Assembly (NCBI RefSeq): GCF_019925205.1
Contig: NC_083560.1
Coordinates: 149,857,470 to 149,921,469, forward strand
Direction: 5' to 3'
Length of the DNA: 64,000 nt
DNA from: Metopolophium dirhodum
Taxonomy: Eukaryota; Arthropoda; Insecta; Hemiptera; Aphididae
Shown: one piece after another, positions 1-9,000 of the stretch
How positions within the stretch are numbered: position 1 is the first letter of the stretch
Layout: every line of letters starts with the position of its first letter
Translations under genes and position numbers: made by a program
The notes under the pieces: model-generated
Told to the model about the DNA's origin: nothing
Databases searched by the model: none
Seen by the model: only the letters and a program-made list of their open reading frames with translations

Positions 1-76
1 ATGAAATTTCAACAATAATCAGACATTTTCATAATTTATTTGTTTATTTATTATAATTTATAATTTATTATAATAT
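1..76 (+). pseudogene. Tail of a HARBI1-like transposase fragment (copy 0)
   Basis: These bases match the last ~76 bases of the ~642-bp Harbinger fragment found complete at 13277-13918; position 1 corresponds to 13843. Only the non-homologous tail after the transposase second exon is inside the window, so an eighth copy starts before base 1. Confidence 0.85.
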
Positions 77-340
77 ATTAACATTGTTCATTGATAGGGT
101 ACATCTTTGCAAATTAATAAAAAACATAATTTGTTGACGAATAAAATTTTAGTCAATTGCAAATACACTTATCCACTATAAATAAACTAGGTTTTCAGAA
201 AACTAGGGTTTAAAACCCAATAATTACGCTTATATAAAAATTTCTTAGCGTTGGGGTACATCTTTTCAAATTAATAAAAAACATAATTTGTTGATGAATA
301 AAATTTTAGTCAATTGAAAATACACTTATCAACTACAAAG
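77..340. repeat. 157-bp satellite, left flank of the LTR element
   Basis: About 1.7 monomers of the AT-rich satellite that fills 12309-56000. The sequence is nearly identical to 13919-14180. It breaks off inside a monomer at 340, where the LTR element has inserted, and resumes after 12304. Confidence 0.9.
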
Positions 341-958
341 TGTGGTATCACCCGTATTAGACAATACGCGGTAAACCAACTATCACCTTACCCTCGTATT
401 CTCTAGTTAATGACACTCTCTAAAGTTAATTAGAATGGCACTGTTAACTCGTTGAGGTACGATGGTAGGCGCTTGTCAATTCTTAGTTCGTTCCTATCTA
501 GTTGAAATGACTCAAAGATTACATATACCTTGGCACTATTCAGTTTAATAAAACTTCATTGACACATAGTACGTATATCCCGGCGCTGTTCCTACAAAAG
601 GTAAGAACGTAAGAATGACTAAAATAATGTTTAACTCGGGTTTTCAGGTCGGAAACACTTTTATTGTATTTAAAACAAACATAAATAAAACACTTAGCAA
701 ATTCAGATCGCCTAGCCCGTACTACGATCGGCGTTTCACACGCACGTCGTAGCTACGTCCTCGCCGAATCACTCAGCGACAACGGGGGGGCCGTGCCTGC
801 GCGTACGGCGGTGTTATATAGAAAATATTATTGTCGCCTCAGCACATATTGCTTCGCTGGCCTGACCTATGTCAATAATTTACAATTTGAAATATTCCCA
901 CCTATATTACATATATATAAAATAATATTATTTTGACGACTGTCTGCAATATACGACA
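341..958 (-). repeat. 3' LTR (618 bp)
   Basis: Direct repeat of 11685-12304. The differences I count are 3 substitutions, a 2-base difference in a G-run and two single-base indels. It is the downstream LTR because the coding strand is minus. The AATAAA poly(A) signal of the LTR lies at about 660-665 on the minus strand. Confidence 0.95.
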
Positions 959-975
959 GTCCCCGTTGTTTTTTG
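959..975 (-). other. Possible polypurine tract
   Basis: Immediately upstream of the 3' LTR on the minus strand is AACAACGGGGAC, preceded by an A-run. The position is right for plus-strand priming, but two or three pyrimidines interrupt it, so it is a weak tract. Confidence 0.35.
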
Positions 976-1336
976 GAAAAAATGCCCTCATTTTTTAATG
1001 CTATTGCTACATAAAAATGTCTTATTACTAAATTAAATACTAAACTTATATTATTACTAGGTTTCTGTCTCGGCTTATTCGCGTCGTTGACTATAAAATT
1101 ATGCTTAAATGATAATTTAATCTTACTACTTTAATAGTTAATTATATAATGCGTGCCTAGAAAAAAAAATAAATATGAATATAAGGTTATAAAAATGTAT
1201 TGATTAGTCCTTTTGTGGAAAAATGTTTTCTTAGAGATTGTTCACAGTTTGAAGTATAATATTTTTATTTGGACAAATAGCAATAAATTTTCGTTGTTTT
1301 TCTATGGTATTTCATTCTTTGATTCTGTGGTAGTTA

Positions 1337-1546
1337 ATTCTTCTTCTCTTCTTGTATTTCATAAGGTAAGTATTTGAATATTATCTTGCTTGTTTTTCGT
1401 TTCGTCGAATTTGATTTGTAATTTTTATTCTTATATCTATATTTCTGCTTTTCAAATTTCTGTTTGAACTGTGTCTTTTTCGTGTCTTCGTATGGAACAA
1501 TTTTATTTGCTATTGTTTCTATAATTTTTGGTTTAATGCTTATTGT
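1337..1546 (-). pseudogene. Lysine-rich 70-codon open stretch, possible pol C-terminal remnant
   Basis: A stop-to-stop frame of 70 codons on the coding strand of the LTR element, very rich in Lys, Arg, Asn and Tyr (it includes KYRYKNKNYKSNSTKRK and ends in EEKKN). It has no methionine at its start. Basic tails are common at the C-terminus of integrase, so it may be the only surviving piece of that end of pol. It could also be chance in AT-rich DNA. Confidence 0.25.
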
Positions 1547-2456
1547 CTACTTTGAAAATATTATATTCGCCCTTTGTCTCAGAAGATTGTTGCTACTCGT
1601 TGACTCGTGAATTTTTGTTTATGCTGAAAATACATTCTATTCTTTTGTTTTTTACTTTTGTAACATGTTTTTAATATTTTATTATTGTAAAAATTTAATT
1701 TTAAAACCTTAAATGTAATTTGTTTTATTATAATATTACAATAGTTTAGTTATTATAAAATCTGCTAATGTCTGCTATTGATTTTACTAATCTGGTGCTA
1801 AATTACATATTTGTTCTTAAAAGGGTATTACATATTATAAAATTCTGGAGGAATATTAAAGTTAGAAATATTAAATTTTTAAGGTAGTTAAATTAAATTT
1901 GTTCGTTGATTTAAAACCATTATACAATGCATACATATATATATATTATATAACGATAACGTGGGTGACAGCCGGCTTGAGAAGTTGACTTAAAGTGGTA
2001 GTGTATACAGTGGATTGGCCTTTCGGCCATCGGTGGCCCATGGCGGTGTCCTCATCATATAGTCGTACACAACAACCGAAAAGAAAATTCAGTGTCGTGA
2101 AAACGAATAAAAGATGATACTAAACATGAGGTTGGTGAGGTTGCGTGAAAAATTTTCGTCGTGGACAGTGTTGCAATTTGCAGGTCCGGGACGTAATGGA
2201 GAATGATGGTTGATGATGAATCCGTAGAAATCGAATGAAAGAACGTTGGCGGCCGGAGCGGTCTGCTGGTCTCCGACGGTGGCTTGTTGAGTGGTAGGTA
2301 AAAGGTATTACATGTTATAAAATCTTGAGGAAAGTTAAATTTTTACAGTTATATTAAATCTTGTGTTTTTGTTTAAAGTAATATTCAGAAAAATTATTCA
2401 AGGGACTTGATAAAATTTATAAGATTTTCGAAACCTTCTCGGATTTCTTTAATTAA

Positions 2457-3510
2457 TTACGGTGGTTGAAATGTCGATTTGTCTGTTTTAAATTTAATTT
2501 CACATGGTTCTACTTGTGCGCATCCTAAGTCTAAAGGGTCTGAGGTGAATAAACGCTTGAATTTGTTTATTGGTGTTTGTGTCTTTATACGTTGTTCATA
2601 GCTAAGTTCGTTAGGTATTTGTATTATTGTACCTTGTTTATCCGTTACTTCTGTTATTTTTGTTACTATTATTTTTTCTTTATTAATAATTTTATTGTCT
2701 GAATTAATATTTTTTATTTCGTATTTATCGCGTTTAATCGTATTTAATTCAGTGGCAATTGCTATAACCATGTTTCTTGGTATATTACTATAGGTATTGG
2801 AGAAATTGTATAATATGACTTCGTCATCATTATTTAATAATGTAGTTTCTAAAGTTATTTTTTTATTATTTTGTAGGCGCTCAGTTGGTTTTATTATATA
2901 TTGTATTTGCTTGTCTTGCATTTTTGTGGACACTTTTAATTTTGACCTAGTCTTAGGAGCTATGGTAATATTTTCGTTAGATATAATTTTAATTTTATTT
3001 TTATTAATGTTGGTTGCACTTGTGATGCTTTCAGTTGTATAAATGTTTAAGTTGTGATTTACATTATGTTCGTACCATATTTCGTCCATTTTTATAGAAT
3101 TATTATCGATATGTATGTTTTTATTTTTAAAATCGACTATTAGGTTGTATCTAATATTAAAATCGTTTCCTAATAGTAATTTACAATTTAGTCCTTCAAC
3201 GACGTATACTTTGATTTGATATTGGCGTGCGTTGATTGTAATTGTTAATTCTGTTGTTCCTATTTGTATCAGTTCGTTGTTGCCAGCGCCTGTTATAGTC
3301 ATTTGTTCTTTGGATTTTGTGACTTGTTTATTTTTTATTAGGGAATAATCTATACATGATATATTTGAGCCTGTGTCTATAATTGCATTTTGTTCGTTGC
3401 CGTCTAATTTTATTTTTATGGATAACACTCTTTGTTTTCGTTCAGTATCTGAATCTACGCTTATATTTTGATTGTTGATTTTGATTTCATTTTTTAATTT
3501 ATCGTTAATT
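2457..3510 (-). CDS. Retropepsin (protease) part of the pol polyprotein, truncated before RT
   Basis: An aspartic protease domain of the retroviral/Ty3 type. The frame is open from the transposon junction. It carries AIIDTGSNISCID (the DTG catalytic triad, ~16 codons inside the domain) and, about 70 residues later, LLLGNDF, the flap-distal signature of retropepsins. In retroelements this enzyme cuts Gag and Pol as a dimer. About 200 further residues of linker end in KFKTDKSTFQPP, the type of sequence that directly precedes the RT domain in Ty3/Gypsy pol, and then a stop. There is no genuine start: the frame continues the upstream macro-domain ORF, interrupted by the DNA transposon at 3511-8166. 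Both sides read in the same frame once the insertion and one AATT copy are discounted. Confidence 0.88.
3507..3510. other. Target-site duplication AATT (left) of the nested DNA transposon
   Basis: AATT at 3507-3510 pairs with AATT at 8167-8170 outside the inverted repeats. AATT is palindromic, so the border between TIR and TSD is formally ambiguous. Treating it as the TSD leaves the host ORF frame intact, which supports this reading. Confidence 0.7.
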
Positions 3511-3542
3511 GAGGGGCGACAATGCAAAACGTACTATTTCCA
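3511..3542 (+). repeat. Left terminal inverted repeat of the DNA transposon
   Basis: The 32 bases starting GAGGGGCGACAATGCAAAAC are matched, inverted, at 8135-8166 with two mismatches. The inner half (CAAAACGTACTATTTCC) is also the unit of the subterminal repeats. Confidence 0.93.
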
Positions 3543-3714
3543 TTTTTTGTTTTTTCCAGAAACATTGATTTTCTATAGTAGCTTATCAAAAAATCATAGT
3601 AAAAACCTTAAGTATTCAAAAATTACATAAAAAAAAACTGAACCTACTTATGATATTTTTTTATATTTAAATTTAAGTTTTGGTAAATTTAAACGTCATT
3701 TCATAAAGTGAATC

Positions 3715-3840
3715 GTGCCAAAATGTACTATTTCCACCACTTAGTTCGTTTTGTCAAAATTCAATGGAAATAGTACGTTTTGGCCATATTTCATCATAAC
3801 GTACTATTTCCATTAAATAGTACATTTTGATATAATTTAA
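3715..3840. repeat. Left subterminal repeats of the DNA transposon
   Basis: At least four further copies or near-copies of the TIR inner motif CAAAACGTACTATTTCC occur in both orientations near 3718, 3763, 3796 and 3818. Some carry one or two changes (for example AATGTACTATTTCC). Clustering beside the TIR suggests transposase binding sites. Confidence 0.75.
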
Positions 3841-4277
3841 AGATTAAAGGTAGTTAGATATATTTTTTATTAGCTATTTTTTTTAACAAAACGACCTAGA
3901 ATTTTATTTTTCATAATCAACTATTTCATGAAAAAACCAAATATACTCCATACTTTTTTTTTTTACTGGTAAATTGCTATAATATTTTGTATTATATTTA
4001 TAAATAATAAAACCTTATTTTATAATCATTAAAAACAAAGTCCATAATCATACAAATAAAAATAAAAATAACACATAGGTATTAGATACTTTAATTTTAA
4101 CATAGTTTATTTACTTTTTTATTAACAATAACACCTTTTTTTAAAACAAAATAACATTTTTATTCATAACAATTTTTTAGTTTGCAGTCTTTGCTCTTAA
4201 AAACTAGTCTTTTTCTAGTATTATTTTATCACAAAATATAAACAAAAAAAGCTTATTTTAGGTATATAGGTATATTA

Positions 4278-4640
4278 GAAAAATAAATTCATAGTACATT
4301 ATACAAATAAAAACAAATAATAATTTAATAAAATAAAAACAACTTATTATTAAGCATAGTATTTTCCCTTAAATAATAACATCTAATGAGTTTGAATAAA
4401 ATAACATAGTATATGGTTTTACTATAGGTAAAATTAAATTTGTTATTAAATATATGAAATTAAAACAAATATCAATAAATTTAACTTATTTTATACATAT
4501 TAAAAAAAAATTCATAGTACATTATAAAAATAAAAACAAAATAATAAATTAATAAAATAAAAACAACTTATTATTAAGCATAGTATAATATTCTCTTTAA
4601 TAATAACACCAAATGAATTTGAATAAAATAACATAGTATG
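4278..4640. repeat. Direct ~135-bp duplication downstream of the transposase gene
   Basis: About 4278-4413 and 4508-4640 are similar, with shared blocks such as TTCATAGTACATTATA and TTATTATTAAGCATAGTAT, and small indels between them. The second copy abuts the transposase stop codon, so the duplication lies in the presumed 3' UTR. I assign no function to it. Confidence 0.7.
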
Positions 4641-4665
4641 GGAGAATCGACACATTATTTTGAAT

Positions 4666-7439
4666 TTATTCATTATCCTCTTCATAATAATGAATATCTT
4701 CATCTGAAGGATCATCATTATTATAAAAAATGTCTTCATAAAATTCTTGAGCGTCTTCTGGTATTGTGAAAAATTTTAAACGTTTTTTGACATCATTTTG
4801 CTTTGGGAGTTTGACATAATTTGTTTTTGGTAAGATTTTTATATTATTAAATAATTTACTTATATCAGAATGTCTTTTAATAACTTCAAATTCTTCATAA
4901 GCTCCAGCATATGTTTTGGAAACACTAATACTTGAATTTTTGCCTTTTAAATAAGAATACACCTTTTGCTCAGTAGATTTAAAATCTATTTTAGTCTTAA
5001 CAACTGTTTTGACTGCACTTTTAATGTCATATATTTTAAAATCTTTACCATATGCATTAACAGTGCAAAAGTTCTTAAAAATTTCAAAATACTGATTTGG
5101 TGACAGAATAGTTTCCTTTTTTCTTAAAACCTGTTCTATTCGACCAAAGACTCGGTCGGGTGGCATATAACTGTGTCCCCTTACAGGAAATATATAATTG
5201 ATTTGAGTAAATACAGTTGCTTTGTAATTTATGTAATACAACAATGTAATCATTGTAAATTGGTTTTTATTTTGGCCTGAGCAAGAATCTGAAAATAAAT
5301 TTAATATAGTAGGTGGTGATTCACTTGTTTTTAATCGATTTTCCAATGATTCCAAAAAATGTATCAGTGCTGAACAAACTTCATTTGGGCCACGTCCACT
5401 TTCAGTTTCATTCCATGAGTACAAAATGCAGTTTTCTCGTTTTTGATTTGAATCAGATATAACAAATGTCAAATTATAAAGCCAGACTTGGCGACTGTAA
5501 AATACATCAGTCACAGACAACTTTGGTAAAGGTTGGGTTTGCATCATATCAAATGAGCAAGATATTTCCCCAGGAGTTTCTGTTTTTAATGGTTCAAAAA
5601 AACGCTTAGCTTTTCTCTTATGTAAGGTTAATTCTAACATTAACTCACATTTTTTGTCAATATCTTCTTCAGTTTGAATTTTAATTTTTTGTTCCATACA
5701 ATAACTGCAGGTGTCTTGGCGTGGATGTCCAAAACTTATGTTAAACTTTGTAGTAAATATTTTCTGATATTTACTCAAAGAAGCAGTTTGTTTTTTTTCT
5801 AATTTTATTTTCTCATACCAATTTTCCCACATATACTTAATAGAATATGTAGGTGGTAAATAGCTTCGGCCAGTATCCTTACGTGTATGATGACTTTTTC
5901 TGCATTTGAACGCTTTAATATGTTCTTTTATTGAATCTGTTATTTCATCTTGAATTAAATCAACACGAATACCACCTCTTTTTTCAGTAGGACTAGAATG
6001 ATTTTGTTTGAATGTTTTACTTATTATATTTAATCGTCTTCTAGTTATTGATGTAACAGAAGAAATTGCATCAAGACAAACTGGTATTAAATTACCTCTT
6101 ATTTGTGGTATAAAGTATTTCACAACCATACGATGAGATCTATTAGTTTTTTTACGGTCAGTTCGTTTGACATCACTTACAGTCATCATTGTAATTAGAA
6201 ATTTATCCTGTTCAATTTTTGTAGTTAATTTACACAAATTATGTTTAAAATCAGTCAAGTCTTCTTCTGATAGTTCACTAACTCTACATACATTTTTCAT
6301 TATCATTTCAGTATGATTACATTTTAATTCCAATTCTCTTGGTATAATATTTCTTTGTAATTGTTTTTCTTTTCTTTTATTTTGAATTTTTCTCTTTCTA
6401 CCTCCATTAGTTTCAGTTATAGGATCAATATATTCTGGATCATTATTTATTGATACATTTGATACTGATTCCATCAAAGGAAGAAAATCAGTATTTTCTA
6501 AAATCAAATTAGCATCAACTGTTGATGTATTTGGTTCAATTAATATTTGATTAGTTAATATTCTTTCTGTATATAAATTTAATGGTCTAAAATCAGTCTC
6601 AGCATCTTTAGTGGTAATGTTATTATTATTTTGAAACAGTTCTGTATTCATGCATGATGTATTTGTTTCATTAGAGATCTCAATCAATACTGTATTATTT
6701 ACTATTTTTTCTTCAATATTTAGAGGCTGTACATCTGTAATTATTTCAACATCCATGTCTTCAATATTTAGGTTTGGTACAGAATAGTTCAAATCAGCAG
6801 TTTCCTAAATTTAGTTATTATTATAATATTAAATATATTTCTTTAAATATAATATATTAACTTAATATTTAATGTGTAAAAAAAAAAATTAATACAAATA
6901 ATATTGTATTAGAATTATTATTATAATACTTAAAGATTTTAATTGTAAATATAATCTATTAGATATTTAGGTTTACCAATAACAATATATTATATAATTT
7001 AAATTGTCTACCCTAATAATAAAAATATATAGAATTCAATAGATTTTAGTTAAATTTTATAGCATAATCTTAATTATTTGATAAATTGGACCAACCATAG
7101 TAAGTTATAGTAAATAATAATATAAATAAAATAAAACATAACAGCTATGATACAAAATCGAAAGAACTAGGTATTTTTATTATTAAATAGTATTTAAAGT
7201 AATACATAAGTATACAGTATTTACCTACTGTTCAATGATTTAACAATATAATAATTAAAAGTCTTACATAAATAAAGTTGTAAACCAATAAATTAATTTT
7301 TTCATACCTCTAACCACCTTGAAACTTTTTTAATGGATTCATTAATATCCATTTCTTCTTTAGTTTGACTAGTTTGAGTATCATTTTTATTTTTGTTTAA
7401 ACCACATGCGGCCATTTTAATGGTTCTAGAGTTGAACAT
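4666..7439 (-). CDS. Transposase-like protein (DUF7869-type), two exons
   Basis: Exon 1 runs 7439-7308 (44 codons, ATG at 7439), the intron 7307-6805 (503 bp, GAG|GTATGA donor and TTTAG|GAAA acceptor, phase 0) and exon 2 6804-4666, giving about 756 aa. Counting from the Leu codon at 6792 as residue 1, SCSFDMMQ (D415), LFSDSCSGQNKNQF (D502) and FPVRGHSYMPPDRVFGRIE (H540, D546, E553) form the D...D...H/D/E spacing seen in the DUF7869 group of invertebrate transposon proteins, which I take to be an RNase H-like DDE nuclease. Upstream Cys/His pairs (FKCRKSHH, DTCSYC) could bind zinc. The N-terminal ~120 residues are acidic and Asn-rich, followed by a basic patch (GRKRKIQNKRKEK) that may be a nuclear signal. 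The frame is intact. The likely role is moving the element whose TIRs flank it. A later start at M9 of exon 1 is possible. Confidence 0.82.
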
Positions 7440-7764
7440 TTTAAATACCTACTAATAAAACATTAATAAAATGTCTCGTAAAATGTACATGCAATTATTA
7501 GTAGGTAATTAAAACAAATAACAATGAACCAGTACAGAGAATGAGAGAACAGTAGATGAATTGTATTATCATAATACTATGATAGTCATCATACAAACTT
7601 TTGGAGGGAAATAATTTGTGATAACATTCAACACCAAGACTTATACTGAATTTTTTCAGTTGCACCAACTAGTAAATAAAATAAAATAATGTAGTCCCAT
7701 ATTATATCACCATGAAATAATTAAAGAATAATTAATTCAAATTGAAATGTCAACTTCACCTTTT

Positions 7765-8134
7765 ACTCTTGGAAATAGTACGTTTTGCAAATAATTAATT
7801 TAGTATAGCTACATTTTAACATGGGAAATATAACGTTTTGCTTCAATCTGGAAATAGTACGTTCTGCACATAATTTAAAAAATAGTACGTTTTGCTTTAA
7901 TAATTATTAAATTTACACTAAATAGCATGGAAAATAGTACGTTTTGATGTAATTTGGAAATAGTTCTTTTTGAAACGATTTTAGCGATGGAAATGGTTCG
8001 TTATGCAGAAATCATGAAACTTTATGATCAAATATGCACTGGAAATAGTACGTTTTGGTCAAATCTGAACACGCCATTCGATTCCGCGTGGTTTTTACTA
8101 TCAGAAATGATGTATAACTCAATTTTGATATTTT
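7765..8134. repeat. Right subterminal repeat array of the DNA transposon
   Basis: About eight copies of GGAAATAGTACGTTTTG, exact or with 1-4 changes, lie in one orientation near 7773, 7821, 7851, 7881, 7929, 7957, 7989 and 8040, spaced roughly 30-50 bp. They continue into the right TIR, where the same motif reads GGCAATAGCACGTTTTG. The array is denser than on the left. It is probably a transposase-binding or promoter-proximal control region, since it lies upstream of exon 1. Confidence 0.8.
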
Positions 8135-9000
8135 TGGCAATAGCACGTTTTGCATTGTCGCCCCTCAATTGTGTTATTGAAATTTTTCCCTAACGTGATT
8201 ATATTACTAGTTTGTGAACCATTGTTTTTAAAATATTTATTTTGTTTTTCATCGTCATTGTTTGGTAGTAGGCATATTAAAATTTTTATTTGCGTGTCTT
8301 GAAAAATAAACTTAATCATAGTAGAAATAATGTTCCAATTCATTTTGTCTCGTCCAGTGCAAATTTTGGGTAATGCTAAAGTAGTAATATTATTCTCAAT
8401 ACAAAATTTCCTAGTGTTAGCTAGTGTTCTAAAAATGTTAGTGTACGCTGGTTTGTCGTAATATTCATTTTTTGTTATGAGATATAGAACCCATTGTCTT
8501 CCGTTTTTCAAATAAGCAATTTCGGTTATTTTTTTTCTTTGGTCTATTAAATTTTGAACGTTGTTAAATTTATTTCTAAATTGTAATGCGATCCCCTTCG
8601 ACATAGTAAGGCATTGACTTGTGCAATGGCCGATTGCGATATCATTTCGTAATGATAAAATATTTACCGTCTGTTCACTGTAATCGCATAGGAAGTCGGT
8701 TCTATCGTTATTGCTGAGTAGGAATTTTTGAAATTCGTTTAGTGGGTTCAAACTACTTATTGTTACGATGTTTTCTACAGCTTTTTCGTCATCGTCGTTT
8801 ACTTCATTAGTTCTTAGTTTATTTGAATTTTTTGATTTGTACCAATTTTCTACAAAATGAATATAATTATTTTTTTCAATTTTTTTTTCTCTGTTAAATT
8901 TAGAGGTGTCGATTTTTAAATTAATATTATTTGTTCCCCGAGGTAGATATTCCGATTTTTCTCTTAACTCGGGTGCTATTCGTTTTTTGAAAAATTGCAA
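8119..9000 (-). CDS. Macro-domain ORF (TARG1/OARD1-like), start of the pol polyprotein
   Basis: A frame of 293 codons that overlaps the end of gag by 25 nt in the -1 frame. It has no convincing start codon, so it is probably expressed by frameshifting. Residues ~110-247 look like a macro domain of the TARG1 (OARD1) branch. IAIGHCTSQCLTMSKGIA matches the ADP-ribose-binding loop, VQNLIDQRKK carries the Lys pair where the TARG1 catalytic Lys lies, and ALPKICTGRDKMNW carries the Gly-rich loop with an Asp (D218) at the catalytic Asp position. Family members remove ADP-ribose from acidic residues, so antagonism of host ADP-ribosylation is conceivable but inferred. The first ~110 residues are unassigned and basic/Asn-rich. 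The last 16 residues, from the GAG codon after NNTI, are read from the inserted transposon; the native frame continues into the protease. Confidence 0.85.
   Translation of the reverse strand: MQFFKKRIAPELREKSEYLPRGTNNINLKIDTSKFNREKKIEKNNYIHFVENWYKSKNSNKLRTNEVNDDDEKAVENIVTISSLNPLNEFQKFLLSNNDRTDFLCDYSEQTVNILSLRNDIAIGHCTSQCLTMSKGIALQFRNKFNNVQNLIDQRKKITEIAYLKNGRQWVLYLITKNEYYDKPAYTNIFRTLANTRKFCIENNITTLALPKICTGRDKMNWNIISTMIKFIFQDTQIKILICLLPNNDDEKQNKYFKNNGSQTSNIITLGKNFNNTIEGRQCKTCYCQKYQN
8135..8166 (-). repeat. Right terminal inverted repeat of the DNA transposon
   Basis: Inverted copy of 3511-3542 with two mismatches. It ends in GTCGCCCCTC and is followed by the AATT duplication at 8167-8170. Confidence 0.93.

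Larger units (their letters stand above)
959..2456 (-). other. Degenerate 3' internal region of the LTR element, pol remainder missing
   Basis: About 1.5 kb separates the protease ORF from the 3' LTR, where a Gypsy element normally carries ~3 kb of RT, RNase H and integrase. No RT motif or integrase zinc/DDE pattern is visible. Directly after the protease stop the same frame stays open for about 20 codons (LIKEIREGFENLINF...), which could be the eroded start of RT. The segment has a GC-richer part at about 1960-2310 of unknown origin. An imperfect ~45-bp direct repeat lies at about 1824-1885 and 2306-2350. The rest (about 980-1950) is AT-rich and mostly closed in all frames. Confidence 0.7.
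3511..8166 (-). mobile_element. DNA transposon with a DUF7869-like transposase, nested in the LTR element
   Basis: A 4656-bp element with 32-bp terminal inverted repeats beginning GAGGGGCGAC (2 mismatches between ends) and a 4-bp AATT target duplication. It carries one two-exon gene on the minus strand and clusters of short subterminal repeats at both ends. It interrupts the pol reading frame of the LTR element between the macro domain and the protease. It looks structurally complete: both ends, a full-length transposase frame and plausible splice sites. The superfamily is not certain. A 4-bp AT-rich TSD and GAGGG ends suggest a Sola-like group, but I cannot confirm that from sequence alone. 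Confidence 0.9.

Noticed and set aside
2797..3042. Plus-strand hydrophobic 81-codon frame
   Set aside because: It is antisense to the protease ORF; its hydrophobicity reflects the AT-rich complement.
3501..3527. Start codon of the protease ORF inside the transposon TIR
   Set aside because: The frame begins at a TTG in transposon sequence; the natural frame comes from the macro-domain ORF on the other side of the insertion.
4512..4739. 75-codon hydrophobic minus-strand frame
   Set aside because: It overlaps the transposase C-terminus in another frame and runs into low-complexity AT DNA.
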